Origin: Belliella aquatica
GTDB taxonomy: Bacteria; Bacteroidota; Bacteroidia; Cytophagales; Cyclobacteriaceae
Direction: 5' to 3'
Length of the DNA: 55,346 nucleotides
NCBI RefSeq assembly: GCF_014637795.1
Contig: NZ_BMFD01000014.1
Location: 1 to 55,346 of the forward strand
The position numbers were made by a program, and so were the translations under genes. Positions 27,676 to 36,798 of this stretch are shown piece by piece; the stretch's first letter is position 1, and every line of letters begins with the position of its first letter. The notes under the pieces are model-generated. The model did not search any database. It was not told where the DNA came from and saw only the letters and a list, made by a program, of their open reading frames with translations.

Positions 27676-28350
27676 TTATTTTCTGATTTTGTAACCCAGT
27701 CCGCGCACAGTCTCCAACCAATCTACATCAGCAAGGGCCCCCATTTTTTTTCTTATATTTTTAATGTGTACGTCAATATAGTTGGATTGATGGTCGTCAT
27801 CCAAATGATCTCCCCACAAATGTTCGGCAAGTTGAAACCTATTGAGGACCCTATTTTTGTTGATCATGAGAAAGTGAAGAAGTCGGAATTCTTTATTTGT
27901 CAAAGGGATTTCCACTTTCCCATGTGACACCAACTTGCTGTTCAAATCCATTTGAAAAGCTCCAATTTCTAAAAGATTATTATTCCAGCCACCTTTTCTT
28001 CTCGCAATTGCTTGCATTCTTGCCTTGAGTTCTAGAAGTGAAAATGGTTTGGATAAGTAATCATCAGCACCTTGCTGCAGTCCTTCGATCTTATCATTTA
28101 CCTCTGATCTCGCAGTCAAGATGATGATAGATACATCTTCCTGATAAGCATTGATTTCATTTATCAAATCCAATCCATTGCCATCGGGTAGTCCAAGATC
28201 TAGCAAAACAAAATCATAAGGGTTTATTGCTAGTTTTTCAGAAGCATCCTTGAGATTTTGTGACCAATTACAAATATACCCTTCACGCTCTAAGAAATCT
28301 TTGATTTCAATTCCTAGTTGTTTTTCATCTTCTACTAATAAAACTCTCAT
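27676..28350 (-). CDS. OmpR/PhoB-family response regulator
   Basis: A 224-residue regulator. The receiver domain has the acidic pair in LLVEDEKQ, phospho-acceptor Asp51 (VLLDLGLPDG) and the conserved Lys in YLSKPFSLLE. The C-terminal winged helix ends with VDWLETVRGLGYKIRK, typical of the OmpR family. It overlaps the upstream outer-membrane gene by 4 nt and is followed by its kinase, so the three genes form one translationally coupled operon. Confidence 0.95.
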   Translation of the reverse strand: MRVLLVEDEKQLGIEIKDFLEREGYICNWSQNLKDASEKLAINPYDFVLLDLGLPDGNGLDLINEINAYQEDVSIIILTARSEVNDKIEGLQQGADDYLSKPFSLLELKARMQAIARRKGGWNNNLLEIGAFQMDLNSKLVSHGKVEIPLTNKEFRLLHFLMINKNRVLNRFQLAEHLWGDHLDDDHQSNYIDVHIKNIRKKMGALADVDWLETVRGLGYKIRK

Positions 28351-29174
28351 AACCTCTTTGATTTTTTGATAGGAATGGCGTAGGATGTTTGAACGGAGAA
28401 TATGAATCTTTTGGTAGAACTATCGAAAGAAGGAAGATTTAAAGGGTTGATATATCTTGTGTGAAACCCTATGTCCCAATACCCAATTCCAAAGGTAATG
28501 GGTAACACGGCTTCCCAACTTAAGAGCTGCAATTTTTCCAATTCTAGATTCTCTTGGCCACTTAAGTCATATCCTGTTTGGTAAAACTGTGATGTACCAG
28601 CCATCAAGGTAAACTTAGGCTCGAATGAAAGGGTGATTTTATTAAATAGTTTTTGGTCAAATTCAAAATACCGAGAGTGAGAACTGCTGATAAAGTAATC
28701 CGTTTCTTCGTTGAAAAGAAATTGACCTTGGATATTACTGTATAAAAAACCCCATTCCCAGCCAAATGTCGCCTGTAAAAAGCCAAGGTTTTGAATGCCT
28801 GTGACATCGCTAACTTCATTGACGAGAAATTGGGTATAACTTACGTTAATATCTGTTGTCTCACTTAAATCTTTATTGTAACCTAAGCTTAGAGCGTATT
28901 GCCAAGGCAAATCTGCTTGTAAAAATTTAATAGAAGAGGCATTGAAATAAATTCCTGAATTGAAATAATACATCAAATCAGCAGTTAAAAGTGGTATATT
29001 TTCTCCAAAATCTCTTCCCAAGAAATGAAAAGAATTTTGGTATTTGGTACTGATTAATACAAAGTCATAAACATCCTCTTTTTCAGCAATATCACTAGAA
29101 TCATTGTCTTGAGCTACTGCCGATTCGATGAGTGCTAAGGATAAAAATATGACTGTGATTAATTTAAATTTCAT
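28347..29174 (-). CDS. Predicted outer-membrane beta-barrel protein
   Basis: A 275-residue secreted protein. The signal peptide ends near AQDND (cleavage after VAQ at about 21). The rest alternates polar and hydrophobic residues and is rich in aromatic residues (LGYNKDLSETTDINVSYTQF), as in small barrels, ending in a strand plus basic tail. No family is recognised. It is the first gene of the two-component operon, so it may be a transport or sensing partner of the kinase (inference from neighbours). Confidence 0.75.
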   Translation of the reverse strand: MKFKLITVIFLSLALIESAVAQDNDSSDIAEKEDVYDFVLISTKYQNSFHFLGRDFGENIPLLTADLMYYFNSGIYFNASSIKFLQADLPWQYALSLGYNKDLSETTDINVSYTQFLVNEVSDVTGIQNLGFLQATFGWEWGFLYSNIQGQFLFNEETDYFISSSHSRYFEFDQKLFNKITLSFEPKFTLMAGTSQFYQTGYDLSGQENLELEKLQLLSWEAVLPITFGIGYWDIGFHTRYINPLNLPSFDSSTKRFIFSVQTSYAIPIKKSKRL

Positions 29175-29220
29175 ATTTGACGATCTTGAATAGATAATCT
29201 AAAGATAAATATTTAAACGA

Positions 29221-29251
29221 AAAACAGGTGCATCCTGAAGCTGCACCTGTC
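29221..29251 (-). terminator. Terminator after the Pro-rich protein gene
   Basis: A 9-bp inverted repeat (ACAGGTGCA / TGCACCTGT) with a 9-nt loop; on the minus strand it is followed by TTTTT. It ends the gene at 29279-29749. Confidence 0.8.
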
Positions 29252-29278
29252 ATATTTATAGTTTTATTATGTGTAGGG

Positions 29279-29749
29279 TTAAATTCCACCTGGTTTTCCT
29301 CCAGGAGGTGTCACTGGTTTTCCTGGTGGGGTCGGTTTTGTTGGTCTTACTACAGGTGGAGTAGGTCTTGCCGTTGGGACAGTTATATTCGGTCTCGTTG
29401 CTTGGCCTGGTACAATGGGTTTGTTATTGGCTTTTGATTTAGCTTGATTCGATATTTCTCTTCCTTTTTCAGCATTCACTGAACCAAGATTTGATTTTTC
29501 ATTTGCTTTATCACTTCTTCCGATTGCTTTTTCTCTTAGTAAAGTGCTTTTTCTAGCTGCACTTGAGATACTAATTCCTTTTTCCTTTTTTGCTTCAACC
29601 GTTGTTGTCGTTTGGCTTGTTTCAGAGCCTTTTTCGACCTTTTCAGGTAATTCTGTTTTAGTTGGTTTTGCTTTCTCTTTTTCTGTTGATTGCGCCAAGC
29701 TGTAGCTAGCCAACAGAGTAAAGAAAAGTAAGAATGTTAAACTTTTCAT
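29279..29749 (-). CDS. Small secreted Pro-rich protein, unknown function
   Basis: A 156-residue protein with a signal peptide (KSLTFLLFFTLLASYSLAQ, cleavage near residue 19). The mature part is low-complexity: a Lys/Thr/Glu-rich stretch, then a tail with repeated PTRP/PPxxP-type units (for example RPTPPVVRPTKPTPPGKP) ending in GGKPGGI. No cysteine is present. The Pro-rich tail suggests a surface spacer or peptidoglycan-associated protein. A -33/-7-like pair (TTTG, 17 nt, TAATTTG) lies upstream. It is not in the two-component operon, which has its own start. Confidence 0.7.
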   Translation of the reverse strand: MKSLTFLLFFTLLASYSLAQSTEKEKAKPTKTELPEKVEKGSETSQTTTTVEAKKEKGISISSAARKSTLLREKAIGRSDKANEKSNLGSVNAEKGREISNQAKSKANNKPIVPGQATRPNITVPTARPTPPVVRPTKPTPPGKPVTPPGGKPGGI

Positions 29750-29835
29750 TTCAGTTTAATTTATTATTTAACCCAAATTAAAAACAAAAGAATGAAGCAA
29801 AGATGAAGAATGCTAATTTTATGAAATTTAGCACT

Positions 29836-30669
29836 TTATAATTTAGCTTTTACTATTCTATCTCTGTTATTCAGGTCTTTTAATATCATGATTTCTTTGT
29901 AACCCTGTTCTTTGAGAAGGTTTTGAACCCTCTCTCCGAGAGCTTCATTGATTTCAAAATAGAGTTTGCCACTCGATCTCAGTACTGATTTTGCTTTTTT
30001 TGCGATGATTTTATAAAAAATAAGTGGGTCATTGTCTTTGACGAATAGAGCTAAATGCGGCTCGAAATTGAGTACATTTTCATGCATCAGAGCTTTTTCT
30101 GACTCACAGACATAAGGAGGATTGCTGACAATAATATCCAAATCTTTTACAGGAATATCTTCATTCAGTATGTCAACCTGAAAAAAAGCAACAGGTGCTT
30201 CATGCTTTTTAGCATTTTCTTTGGCTACATCCAAAGCTTCTTTGCTGATATCTAAGGCAAAAATCTTCGAAGAAGGAATCTCTAAAGCCAAGCTAATCGG
30301 GATGCATCCTGATCCTGTGCCAATATCCAAAATACGTAAATTGAGTTTTTTGTTTTCCTTGATGATCAAATGGACGAGTTCTTCGGTTTCATTTCTTGGG
30401 ATCAGCACGGAAGCATTTACCTTAAACGCTCTACCGTAGAAGGGTGCCTCTCCTAAAACATATTGAATTGGTTTTTTTTCTAAAAGTTGGGAAAATGCCG
30501 ATTGTAAATTTTCAGGAATTTCTCCTAAAGCCTCGTCTTTCAGAACATCCATTTTTCCTTTATTAAAAAAAGCCTCAAATAGCCAAAACACCAAACTTTC
30601 AGCTTCTTGTTTTCCATAAATGGGTTGGAGTTTCTCTGAATATGTAGTGAAAAGCGATCGGAGTGTCAT
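29836..30669 (-). CDS. prmC: Peptide chain release factor N5-glutamine methyltransferase
   Basis: A 277-residue methyltransferase that modifies the Gln of the GGQ loop of release factors. The N-terminal helical domain is followed by the S-adenosylmethionine motif DIGTGSGCIPISLAL and the substrate motif NPPY at 183-186 (IIVSNPPYVCESE), which defines PrmC/HemK. Length is normal. A TAACTTTG at 30692-30699 (minus strand) is a full -7 match 23 nt upstream and overlaps the end of the neighbouring gene. Confidence 0.95.
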   Translation of the reverse strand: MTLRSLFTTYSEKLQPIYGKQEAESLVFWLFEAFFNKGKMDVLKDEALGEIPENLQSAFSQLLEKKPIQYVLGEAPFYGRAFKVNASVLIPRNETEELVHLIIKENKKLNLRILDIGTGSGCIPISLALEIPSSKIFALDISKEALDVAKENAKKHEAPVAFFQVDILNEDIPVKDLDIIVSNPPYVCESEKALMHENVLNFEPHLALFVKDNDPLIFYKIIAKKAKSVLRSSGKLYFEINEALGERVQNLLKEQGYKEIMILKDLNNRDRIVKAKL

Positions 30670-30696
30670 GTTTTGAAGCTGATTGAAAAGACAAAG

Positions 30697-31053
30697 TTAA
30701 GATTTACTATTGATGAATTTATCAAAAATATTCGTGCCGACTCCATAACAAACCACATCCCAAATGTCAGCAGTGTAAATATCAGACCATCGAGGAAGCA
30801 AGACTTCAAAGAGAAAGGAAAAATACAACCATCCTACCGTCAACTGCATTTTAGAGAAATAAAAGTAGTTTTTCAGCGGGTGAATCCATCTGAATACTTG
30901 CAAAGTCAATCCCAACACAACAGGCATTGCCAGCAAGTCATCTAAATATGCATGGATAAATGGGATATAAATTCCCAGCAATCGCTCGACAGCTTGATTG
31001 ATCCAAAAAAGAACACAAGCCGTCAAAAAATATAAGTTTTTGAATACTGTCAT
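30697..31053 (-). CDS. Small integral membrane protein of unknown function
   Basis: A 118-residue protein with about three hydrophobic helices (NLYFLTACVLFWINQAVE; LLAMPVVLGLTLQVF; LTVGWLYFSFLFEVLL) and a short polar tail. An upstream extension reaches 31080, but the ATG at 31053 overlaps the stop of the preceding gene (ATGA), the usual coupling in this window. The family is not recognised with confidence; it may be a small transporter-like or scaffold protein. It is probably made together with the zinc-ribbon protein upstream. Confidence 0.65.
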   Translation of the reverse strand: MTVFKNLYFLTACVLFWINQAVERLLGIYIPFIHAYLDDLLAMPVVLGLTLQVFRWIHPLKNYFYFSKMQLTVGWLYFSFLFEVLLPRWSDIYTADIWDVVCYGVGTNIFDKFINSKS

Positions 31054-31337
31054 CAGCCAGGTAGTGCTGCAATAACCCAAGCTAAAAAGGTAATGATAGC
31101 CAGATAGATGGTATAAAAGAAGTTCCCAACTTTTTTCATTCCCTTCACAAACTCACTATCTGTTTCTTTGATGTAAAAGACCCACTGTTCTTCGTTGGCT
31201 TGTGTATCTCTATCTCTTTGTTCCTTATATTCTAAATCTCTGCCGGCAAGTGGTTTTCCACAATGTTCACAGAGGTCGTTGATATCCGTAGTCCATTTTG
31301 ACCATTGCCCACAGTGGGGACATTTTTTTTCTCCCAT
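31053..31337 (-). CDS. Zinc-ribbon membrane-anchored small protein
   Basis: A 94-residue protein. An N-terminal zinc ribbon CPHCGQWSKW...CEHCG has two CxxC pairs (residues 6-9 and 23-26). It is followed by a charged linker and one C-terminal transmembrane helix (TIYLAIITFLAWVIAALPG). The cytoplasmic zinc-ribbon plus anchor layout is common among small regulators, but no partner is identifiable. A TAACTTTG at 31342-31349 on the minus strand is a full -7 match only 4 nt before the start codon, so a leaderless transcript is possible. Confidence 0.75.
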   Translation of the reverse strand: MGEKKCPHCGQWSKWTTDINDLCEHCGKPLAGRDLEYKEQRDRDTQANEEQWVFYIKETDSEFVKGMKKVGNFFYTIYLAIITFLAWVIAALPG

Positions 31338-31492
31338 AGCTCAAAGTTAATCATCTTAATTTTTAATTCTTCAAAAACACCTTATCCGCAATGATGATAC
31401 CGAAATAATCTTTCAGTATTATATTTTGAATTTTGGACTTTTTCCTTATTCCATCCTTTTCTTCCTATCTTTGCTTTTTCAAACGTAAAATC

Positions 31493-32683
31493 ATGAAACT
31501 TCACACCAGTACAGTCCATGGGGTCATCACGGCCATAGAGGATATTTTCAAGAATAATAGATATGCTGACAAAGTAATAGAAAGAACCCTGCGCTCTAAT
31601 CCCAAATGGGGAGCAAGAGACAGAGGTTTCATTGCTGAGTCTGTTTATGATATGGTTCGCTGGTGGAAATTAATCAATAAAGTAAGCCCCTCAGATGATA
31701 CTTACCATTTGTTTGGGACTTATTGGTTGCTCCAAGGAAATGAACTCCCTGAATGGCGAGAATTCAAAGGTATAGATTCCAAGATGGTGGAGCACAAATT
31801 CAATAAAATTGAAGATAGAGCCACGCTTCAGTCTATTCCAGAATGGCTCGATGAAATGGGTGAAAGTCTCCTAGGAGAAAAATGGGATGCAGAAATCGAG
31901 ACTTTGAATACCCAAGCAGAAGTGGTCTTGAGAGTAAACACACTCAAGATTTCTAGAGAAGATTTGATGAATCGCTTGGCAGAAGAAGGTGTCGAAACCT
32001 ATGCGCCAAAAGGATACAAAGATGCCTTGGTACTTGGAAAAAGACAGAATATTTTTAAAAACCCAGCATTCAAAGCGGGTATGTTCGAAGTACAAGATGC
32101 TTCTTCACAATTGGTGGCTCAGGCTCTGGAAGTAGAGCCAGGGATGCGTGTGATCGATGCTTGTGCTGGAGCTGGCGGAAAGTCACTACACCTTGCAGCC
32201 TTGATGGAAAATAAGGGCAGAATCCTTTCTATGGACATCGAAGGTTGGAAGCTTCAAAATGCAAAATTGAGAGCGCGAAGAGCTGGGATCAGCATCATTG
32301 AGCCACGAGTGATCGAAGGGAATAAGACGATCAAGAGACTGAAGGAAACAGCAGATCGACTTTTACTTGATGTGCCTTGTACAGGCTTAGGTGTATTGAG
32401 AAGAAATCCGGATACTAAATGGAAAATCTCGCCGGAGTCAGTGGCAAAAGTTCAGGAAATCCAGCAGGAAATCATTCAAAGTTATTCTACCATGGTCAAG
32501 CCAGGTGGGATCATGGTTTATGCGACTTGCAGTATTTTGCCAAGTGAAAATCAAGATCAAGTAGCCAAATTCCTTGCCTCAGAGAAAGGTAAACCTTTTG
32601 AATTGATTGAAGATCAAAAAGTGCTGGCTCAAGAAAGTGGCTTTGATGGGTTTTATATCGCCAAACTCAAAAAGAAGGCTTAA
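31493..32683 (+). CDS. RsmB/NOP-family 5-methylcytosine rRNA methyltransferase
   Basis: A 396-residue m5C RNA methyltransferase. The N-terminus resembles NusB-type helices (IEDIFKNNRYADKVIERTLR), followed by the catalytic domain with S-adenosylmethionine motif DACAGAGGKSLHLAAL, PC Cys296 (LLDVPCTGLGVLRRNPD) and TC Cys346 (YATCSILPSEN), the two cysteines of the NOP/RsmB mechanism. The frame extends upstream to 31433, but the ATG at 31493 starts at the conserved part. A TATCTTTG at 31466-31473 is a full -7 match just upstream. The methylated rRNA or tRNA base is not determinable. Confidence 0.92.
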   Translation: MKLHTSTVHGVITAIEDIFKNNRYADKVIERTLRSNPKWGARDRGFIAESVYDMVRWWKLINKVSPSDDTYHLFGTYWLLQGNELPEWREFKGIDSKMVEHKFNKIEDRATLQSIPEWLDEMGESLLGEKWDAEIETLNTQAEVVLRVNTLKISREDLMNRLAEEGVETYAPKGYKDALVLGKRQNIFKNPAFKAGMFEVQDASSQLVAQALEVEPGMRVIDACAGAGGKSLHLAALMENKGRILSMDIEGWKLQNAKLRARRAGISIIEPRVIEGNKTIKRLKETADRLLLDVPCTGLGVLRRNPDTKWKISPESVAKVQEIQQEIIQSYSTMVKPGGIMVYATCSILPSENQDQVAKFLASEKGKPFELIEDQKVLAQESGFDGFYIAKLKKKA

Positions 32684-32760
32684 GCACCTTTTTATTCCAT
32701 AATTAATCTGCCTTTCAATCAGAATCTTTTAGATTTGTGATTTCCAAAATTCTTGATCCG

Positions 32761-33789
32761 ATGCAACAAGATAAAATAGACGCAATAAAATCTGAAATAG
32801 CCGCCACAGATGCTCAAAACGCAGATGAGCTGGAGGCTTACAGAATGAAATATATCAGTAAAAAAAGTGTCGTTGGGGAGCTTTTTGCTGAAATGAGAAA
32901 TATCCCTAATGAAGAAAAGAAAGCTTACGGTCAGTTGATCAATGAGGTGAAAGTTCTTGCTGAAGAGAAATTCCAAGAATTGATCGATAAGGTAAACAAC
33001 AGCCAAAAGCAATCTAAATCACAAGATATTGACCTGACACTTCCGCCAACAAACGTGGGAGTCGGAGGGATTCATCCTTTGACAGCTACACGTCAGCGGA
33101 TTATAGAGATTTTTGAAAGAATTGGCTTCAACCTTTCCGAAGGACCTGAAATCGAAGATGATTGGCATAATTTCACAGCTCTGAATTTTCCTGAAAATCA
33201 CCCTGCAAGAGAAATGCAGGACACTTTTTTCATTGAGAAAAATCCAGACATCGCTTTGAGAACACATACATCCTCTGTGCAGGTGAGGGTGATGGAAAAT
33301 CAAAAACCACCTATTCGGACACTTTCTCCTGGAAGGGTTTATAGAAATGAAGCGATTTCAGCAAGAGCACACTGTATCTTCCATCAAGTGGAAGGGCTTT
33401 ATGTGGATGAAAATGTGGGATTTGCTGATTTGAAGAATACACTATATCATTTTGCGAAGGAAATGTTTGGCAAAGAGACCAAAGTGAGATTCAGACCTTC
33501 TTACTTTCCATTTACTGAGCCAAGTGCGGAGATTGATATCTCTTGCCAACTCTGTGGAGGTTCTGGCTGTAATGTCTGCAAAGGTACAGGATGGGTAGAA
33601 ATCGGTGGCTCTGGGATGGTAGATCCAAACGTCCTTGAAAACTGCGGTATTGATTCCAAAAAATACACAGGATTTGCTTTTGGTATGGGAATCGAGCGGA
33701 TCGCGATGCTCAAGTATCAAATCAAAGATTTAAGACTCTTCACTGAGAATGATGTCAGATTTTTGAAGCAGTTTAGACCGATGCTTTGA
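32761..33789 (+). CDS. pheS: Phenylalanyl-tRNA synthetase alpha subunit
   Basis: A 342-residue class II aminoacyl-tRNA synthetase alpha subunit; charges tRNA-Phe in an alpha2beta2 complex. An N-terminal coiled coil is followed by motif 1 (GPEIEDDWHNFTALNFPENH), motif 2 (RTLSPGRVYRNEAISARAH) and motif 3 (GFAFGMGIERIAMLKY). The upstream frame extends to 32737, but the ATG at 32761 gives the usual N-terminus MQQDKIDAIKSE. TAGATTTG at 32730-32737 is a full -7 match 24 nt upstream. The beta subunit gene is not adjacent, so pheS and pheT are split. Confidence 0.96.
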   Translation: MQQDKIDAIKSEIAATDAQNADELEAYRMKYISKKSVVGELFAEMRNIPNEEKKAYGQLINEVKVLAEEKFQELIDKVNNSQKQSKSQDIDLTLPPTNVGVGGIHPLTATRQRIIEIFERIGFNLSEGPEIEDDWHNFTALNFPENHPAREMQDTFFIEKNPDIALRTHTSSVQVRVMENQKPPIRTLSPGRVYRNEAISARAHCIFHQVEGLYVDENVGFADLKNTLYHFAKEMFGKETKVRFRPSYFPFTEPSAEIDISCQLCGGSGCNVCKGTGWVEIGGSGMVDPNVLENCGIDSKKYTGFAFGMGIERIAMLKYQIKDLRLFTENDVRFLKQFRPML

Positions 33790-33830
33790 TTGATGATTAG
33801 GTATTGAAGAAAAAGTATAAATAATTCGAG

Positions 33831-33866
33831 AGCTTGGGTTTTATCAAATCCAAGCTTTTATTTTTT
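33831..33866 (+). terminator. Terminator after pheS
   Basis: The inverted repeat AGCTTGGG / TCCAAGCT (one G-T pair) with a 10-nt loop runs into TTTATTTTTT. It also overlaps the end of the broken rhuM gene on the other strand. Confidence 0.75.
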
Positions 33867-34455
33867 CAGTCTTTTGATTTCTCTGTCAAAGTCTGAAACA
33901 ATTTTTTGAGTTTTATTAAACTTCTCGTATTCCTCTCCAGCTTTCTGAAAAAATATCTGTGATTTGTTGGTAAATACGACGCTCACTTGCACGGATAGAG
34001 CGAATTCGCTCAAGTAATTCTTTGAAGTAGTCCTTGCCAAAAAGTGTTTCCCCTTGCTTCAATCGGTCATCATCAAGCACAAATCCCTTGATGATATATT
34101 CTCTAAGGGTCTTGGTCGCCCAAATTCTGAATTGGGTAGCTTTAGCAGAATTTACCCGGTAGCCTACAGAAATAATGGCATCAAGGTTATACATTTTATA
34201 TCTCCTTGATACTTCTCTGCCACCCTCTATTTGAACTTGTAAAAATTCTTTACAAGTTGAGTATTCATCTAATTCCCTGCTTTGAAATATATTTTTGAGG
34301 TGAATAGTGATATTTTGTGGAGACGTTTCAAAAATCAATCCCATTGCTTTTTGTGTAAGCCAAATGGTGTCATTTTGTATCAAAACTTTAAGCGATACCT
34401 CTCCACTCGGAGCTGTATAAAGAATGAAATTATTTTCTGAAGCGAGGTCTGTCAT
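33858..34455 (-). pseudogene. rhuM: Internally deleted RhuM-family gene
   Basis: The start at 34455 reads a good RhuM N-terminus: IQNDTIWLTQKAMGLIF and KMYNLDAIISVGYRVNSAKA, then TLREYIIKGFVLDDDRLK and RRIYQQITDIFSES. It then runs off into a stop at 33918. Another frame (33858-34040) carries the typical C-terminal end: QKAGEEYEKFNKTQ and VSDFDREIKRLKK. About 150 middle codons of the roughly 330-residue family are missing. The junction near 33938-33950 contains CAGAAAGC, which matches both sides (SES and QKA), consistent with deletion at a short repeat. The family is often a virulence or phage-like accessory protein. Confidence 0.85.
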
Positions 34456-34613
34456 TGTAGATTCTGATTAAAATGGCACTAATTTCCATCAATAAAAAAG
34501 CTTAATAAACTCTAAAATAAGTGTTTTTAAGAGAAAAAAGGCAATATCTTAAATTTAATTTAACAGGAGCATAAAATATTTTTACGCTAAAATTTTAATT
34601 CCTTTTCAAAGAT

Positions 34614-35807
34614 TTACCTAGCCAATTCCACCAAATACAACACATACTTTTCACCTGATTTTGTCCCAATCAGGAATTGTGTACCGCCGTCTTTTAGTTT
34701 ATATTTTTTCTTGAACTCGTCAGGGGAGAGTATATAATTTCTCGTGATGACATTGATTTTTCCAGAAGGAACAAGCTGTTTCAATTCCTTTTTGGGATTT
34801 TGAATTTCTTGTAAGATTTTAAAAATCCGTCCTGGAATCTGTTCAGCTGGTAATGCATCACAAGTAAAAAGATGACTATTTGGGTGGAGTTTTTTCAAGC
34901 CAAAATGCTGTCCAAATATCTTGAAAGCACCCGCTTTGAGGATACTTGACGTGGGTTCGATGAGATAGTTCCCTGCCGCTCCTAAAACACTTTCGGCTTT
35001 TTCCTCCGCTTCAAAAGTGAAAGAGAATTCTCTTTTCCTATCGGGGTGTAGATCGACAGCAATGATTTTTTGGTACTCTATTTTGGGTTCTTGCTGCCAT
35101 TTGAGGAGCACTTCCTTGACTTCATTACGGACAGAGATGACCCACACTTGTTGGATTTCTGGAATCTCAATCAGCGCTTGCTTGATGTCAAGCATTGGAG
35201 AGGCTTTGATCAAAATGCTCTCAGCTTTAGACTTCAACAAATCCCAATGCACCACCACATCAGGTTCACAATCCGCCAATTTGTAAAGCTTTTGATTTTG
35301 CCCACCACGACGGGCAGGATCTACATAAATTAGGTCGAAAAACTCTTGACTTTTGGAAAGAAAATCCAAGCTATCACCCTGGATGACCGTGAATTTATCC
35401 GGAGAGAGCTGCTTGAAATTGTGTTGAGCGATTTTTGCTAACTCTTCCTGTCTTTCGCAGTAAATTGCTTTTTCGAAATTCTGCGCCAAATAATAAGTGT
35501 CAATTCCCAAGCCTCCTGTCAAGTCGATCATGGATTTTCCTTTTACCAATTCAGCTTTGAAAATTGCAGTATCTTCCGAAGAAGCCTGTTCCATGGATAT
35601 GGATGCAGGGAAAAGTAAATTTGGGTTTACAGCCCAAGAAGGGATTTTGTTTTTGGCTTTTTGCCTTGCATGGATTTGTTGCACTGCAAACTTGAGATCA
35701 AATTTGGTCTTTCCAGCATATTTTAAAAGCAATTGTGCAGGAACTTCATGAAGATGATCCTGCACAAATTGTTTGAAGGTTTCAGTATCGAATTGGCTAA
35801 TATCCAA
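34614..35807 (-). CDS. Class I methyltransferase with THUMP-like C-terminal domain
   Basis: A 397-residue RNA-methyltransferase-type protein. The Rossmann core starts at MIDLTGGLGIDTYYLAQNF (S-adenosylmethionine motif I), and FDLIYVDPARRGGQNQKLYK carries the DPAR motif of the family. The C-terminal third is THUMP-like. It lies 2 nt beside asd on the same strand, probably co-transcribed. The target RNA is unknown; proteins of this group are found mainly in Bacteroidota. Confidence 0.85.
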   Translation of the reverse strand: MDISQFDTETFKQFVQDHLHEVPAQLLLKYAGKTKFDLKFAVQQIHARQKAKNKIPSWAVNPNLLFPASISMEQASSEDTAIFKAELVKGKSMIDLTGGLGIDTYYLAQNFEKAIYCERQEELAKIAQHNFKQLSPDKFTVIQGDSLDFLSKSQEFFDLIYVDPARRGGQNQKLYKLADCEPDVVVHWDLLKSKAESILIKASPMLDIKQALIEIPEIQQVWVISVRNEVKEVLLKWQQEPKIEYQKIIAVDLHPDRKREFSFTFEAEEKAESVLGAAGNYLIEPTSSILKAGAFKIFGQHFGLKKLHPNSHLFTCDALPAEQIPGRIFKILQEIQNPKKELKQLVPSGKINVITRNYILSPDEFKKKYKLKDGGTQFLIGTKSGEKYVLYLVELAR

Positions 35808-35808
35808 A

Positions 35809-36798
35809 TTATACCAAGTTGTGTTCTACTAAGTATTCTGCGATTTGCACGGCATTGGTAGCGGCGCCTTTTCTCAAGTTATCTGCCACTATCCACATAT
35901 TTAATGTGTTGGCCTGAGATTCATCTCGTCTCAATCTGCCGACAAACACTTCATCTCTTTTGTGTGCTGTCAATGGCATTGGATACACATTGTTTGCGGG
36001 GTCATCTTGTACGATTATTCCAGGAGCAGCGGCGAGCAGGCTTCTTACTTCTTCTAAGTCAAAATCTTTATGGAACTCCACATTGACAGCTTCAGAGTGA
36101 CCACCCATTGTTGGGATTCTTACTGTCGTTGCCGTGACTTGGATGCTATCATCGCTGAAAATTTTCTTCGTCTCGTTGATCATCTTCATTTCCTCTTTGG
36201 TGTAGCCATTTGCTTGGAATACATCAATGTGAGGAAGTACGTTCAAATCTATTTTGTGTGGATAGACCATTTCTGCTTTTTCTCCTGCGCGCTCAGCCAT
36301 CATTTGGTCTACTGCGGCTTTTCCAGTTCCTGTTACAGACTGATAGGTAGACACCACGATTCTTTTGATCCCATATTTTGCTCTCAATGGCTCAAGTGCC
36401 AACACCATTTGGATGGTGGAGCAGTTTGGGTTTGCTATGATTCTGTCGTCGATTCGGAGATCTTTAGCATTGATTTCTGGTACGACCAATTTTTTACTTG
36501 GGTCCATTCTCCAGGCCGAGGAATTGTCAATGACAATAGTGCCAGCTGCTGCAAATTGTGGTGCCCATTCTTTGGAAGTGTCTCCTCCTGCCGAAAAAAT
36601 AGCGATGTCAGGCTTCTCAGAAACTGCCTGTTTAAGTCCAATTATCGTGTATTCCTTACCCTTAAAAGTCATCTTTTTCCCTGCGGATCTTTCACTTGCG
36701 ACCAAGAGTAATTCATCAAATTGGAAATCGTGCTCTGCCAGCACTTCTAGGATTTCTGAGCCTACCAATCCGGTAGCTCCTACAACGGCTAGTTTCAT
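35809..36798 (-). CDS. asd: Aspartate-semialdehyde dehydrogenase
   Basis: A 329-residue enzyme that reduces aspartyl phosphate to aspartate semialdehyde, the branch to lysine, threonine, methionine and diaminopimelate. NADP motif VGATGLVGSEI at the N-terminus; catalytic Cys126 in NPNCSTIQ; VSTYQSVTGTGKAAVDQM and TVRIPTMGGHSEAVN (with the base His) follow. The frame extends upstream to 36954, but the ATG at 36798 is the start of the conserved MKLAVVGATG. A TACCTTTG at 36832-36839 on the minus strand is a full -7 match 33 nt upstream. Confidence 0.95.
   Translation of the reverse strand: MKLAVVGATGLVGSEILEVLAEHDFQFDELLLVASERSAGKKMTFKGKEYTIIGLKQAVSEKPDIAIFSAGGDTSKEWAPQFAAAGTIVIDNSSAWRMDPSKKLVVPEINAKDLRIDDRIIANPNCSTIQMVLALEPLRAKYGIKRIVVSTYQSVTGTGKAAVDQMMAERAGEKAEMVYPHKIDLNVLPHIDVFQANGYTKEEMKMINETKKIFSDDSIQVTATTVRIPTMGGHSEAVNVEFHKDFDLEEVRSLLAAAPGIIVQDDPANNVYPMPLTAHKRDEVFVGRLRRDESQANTLNMWIVADNLRKGAATNAVQIAEYLVEHNLV

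Noticed and set aside
33858-34040. Separate 60-residue gene
   Set aside because: It is the detached C-terminal frame of the deleted rhuM, not an independent gene.
36070-36711. 213-codon + strand ORF inside asd
   Set aside because: Antisense to a conserved gene with intact motifs; the amino-acid composition is abnormal.
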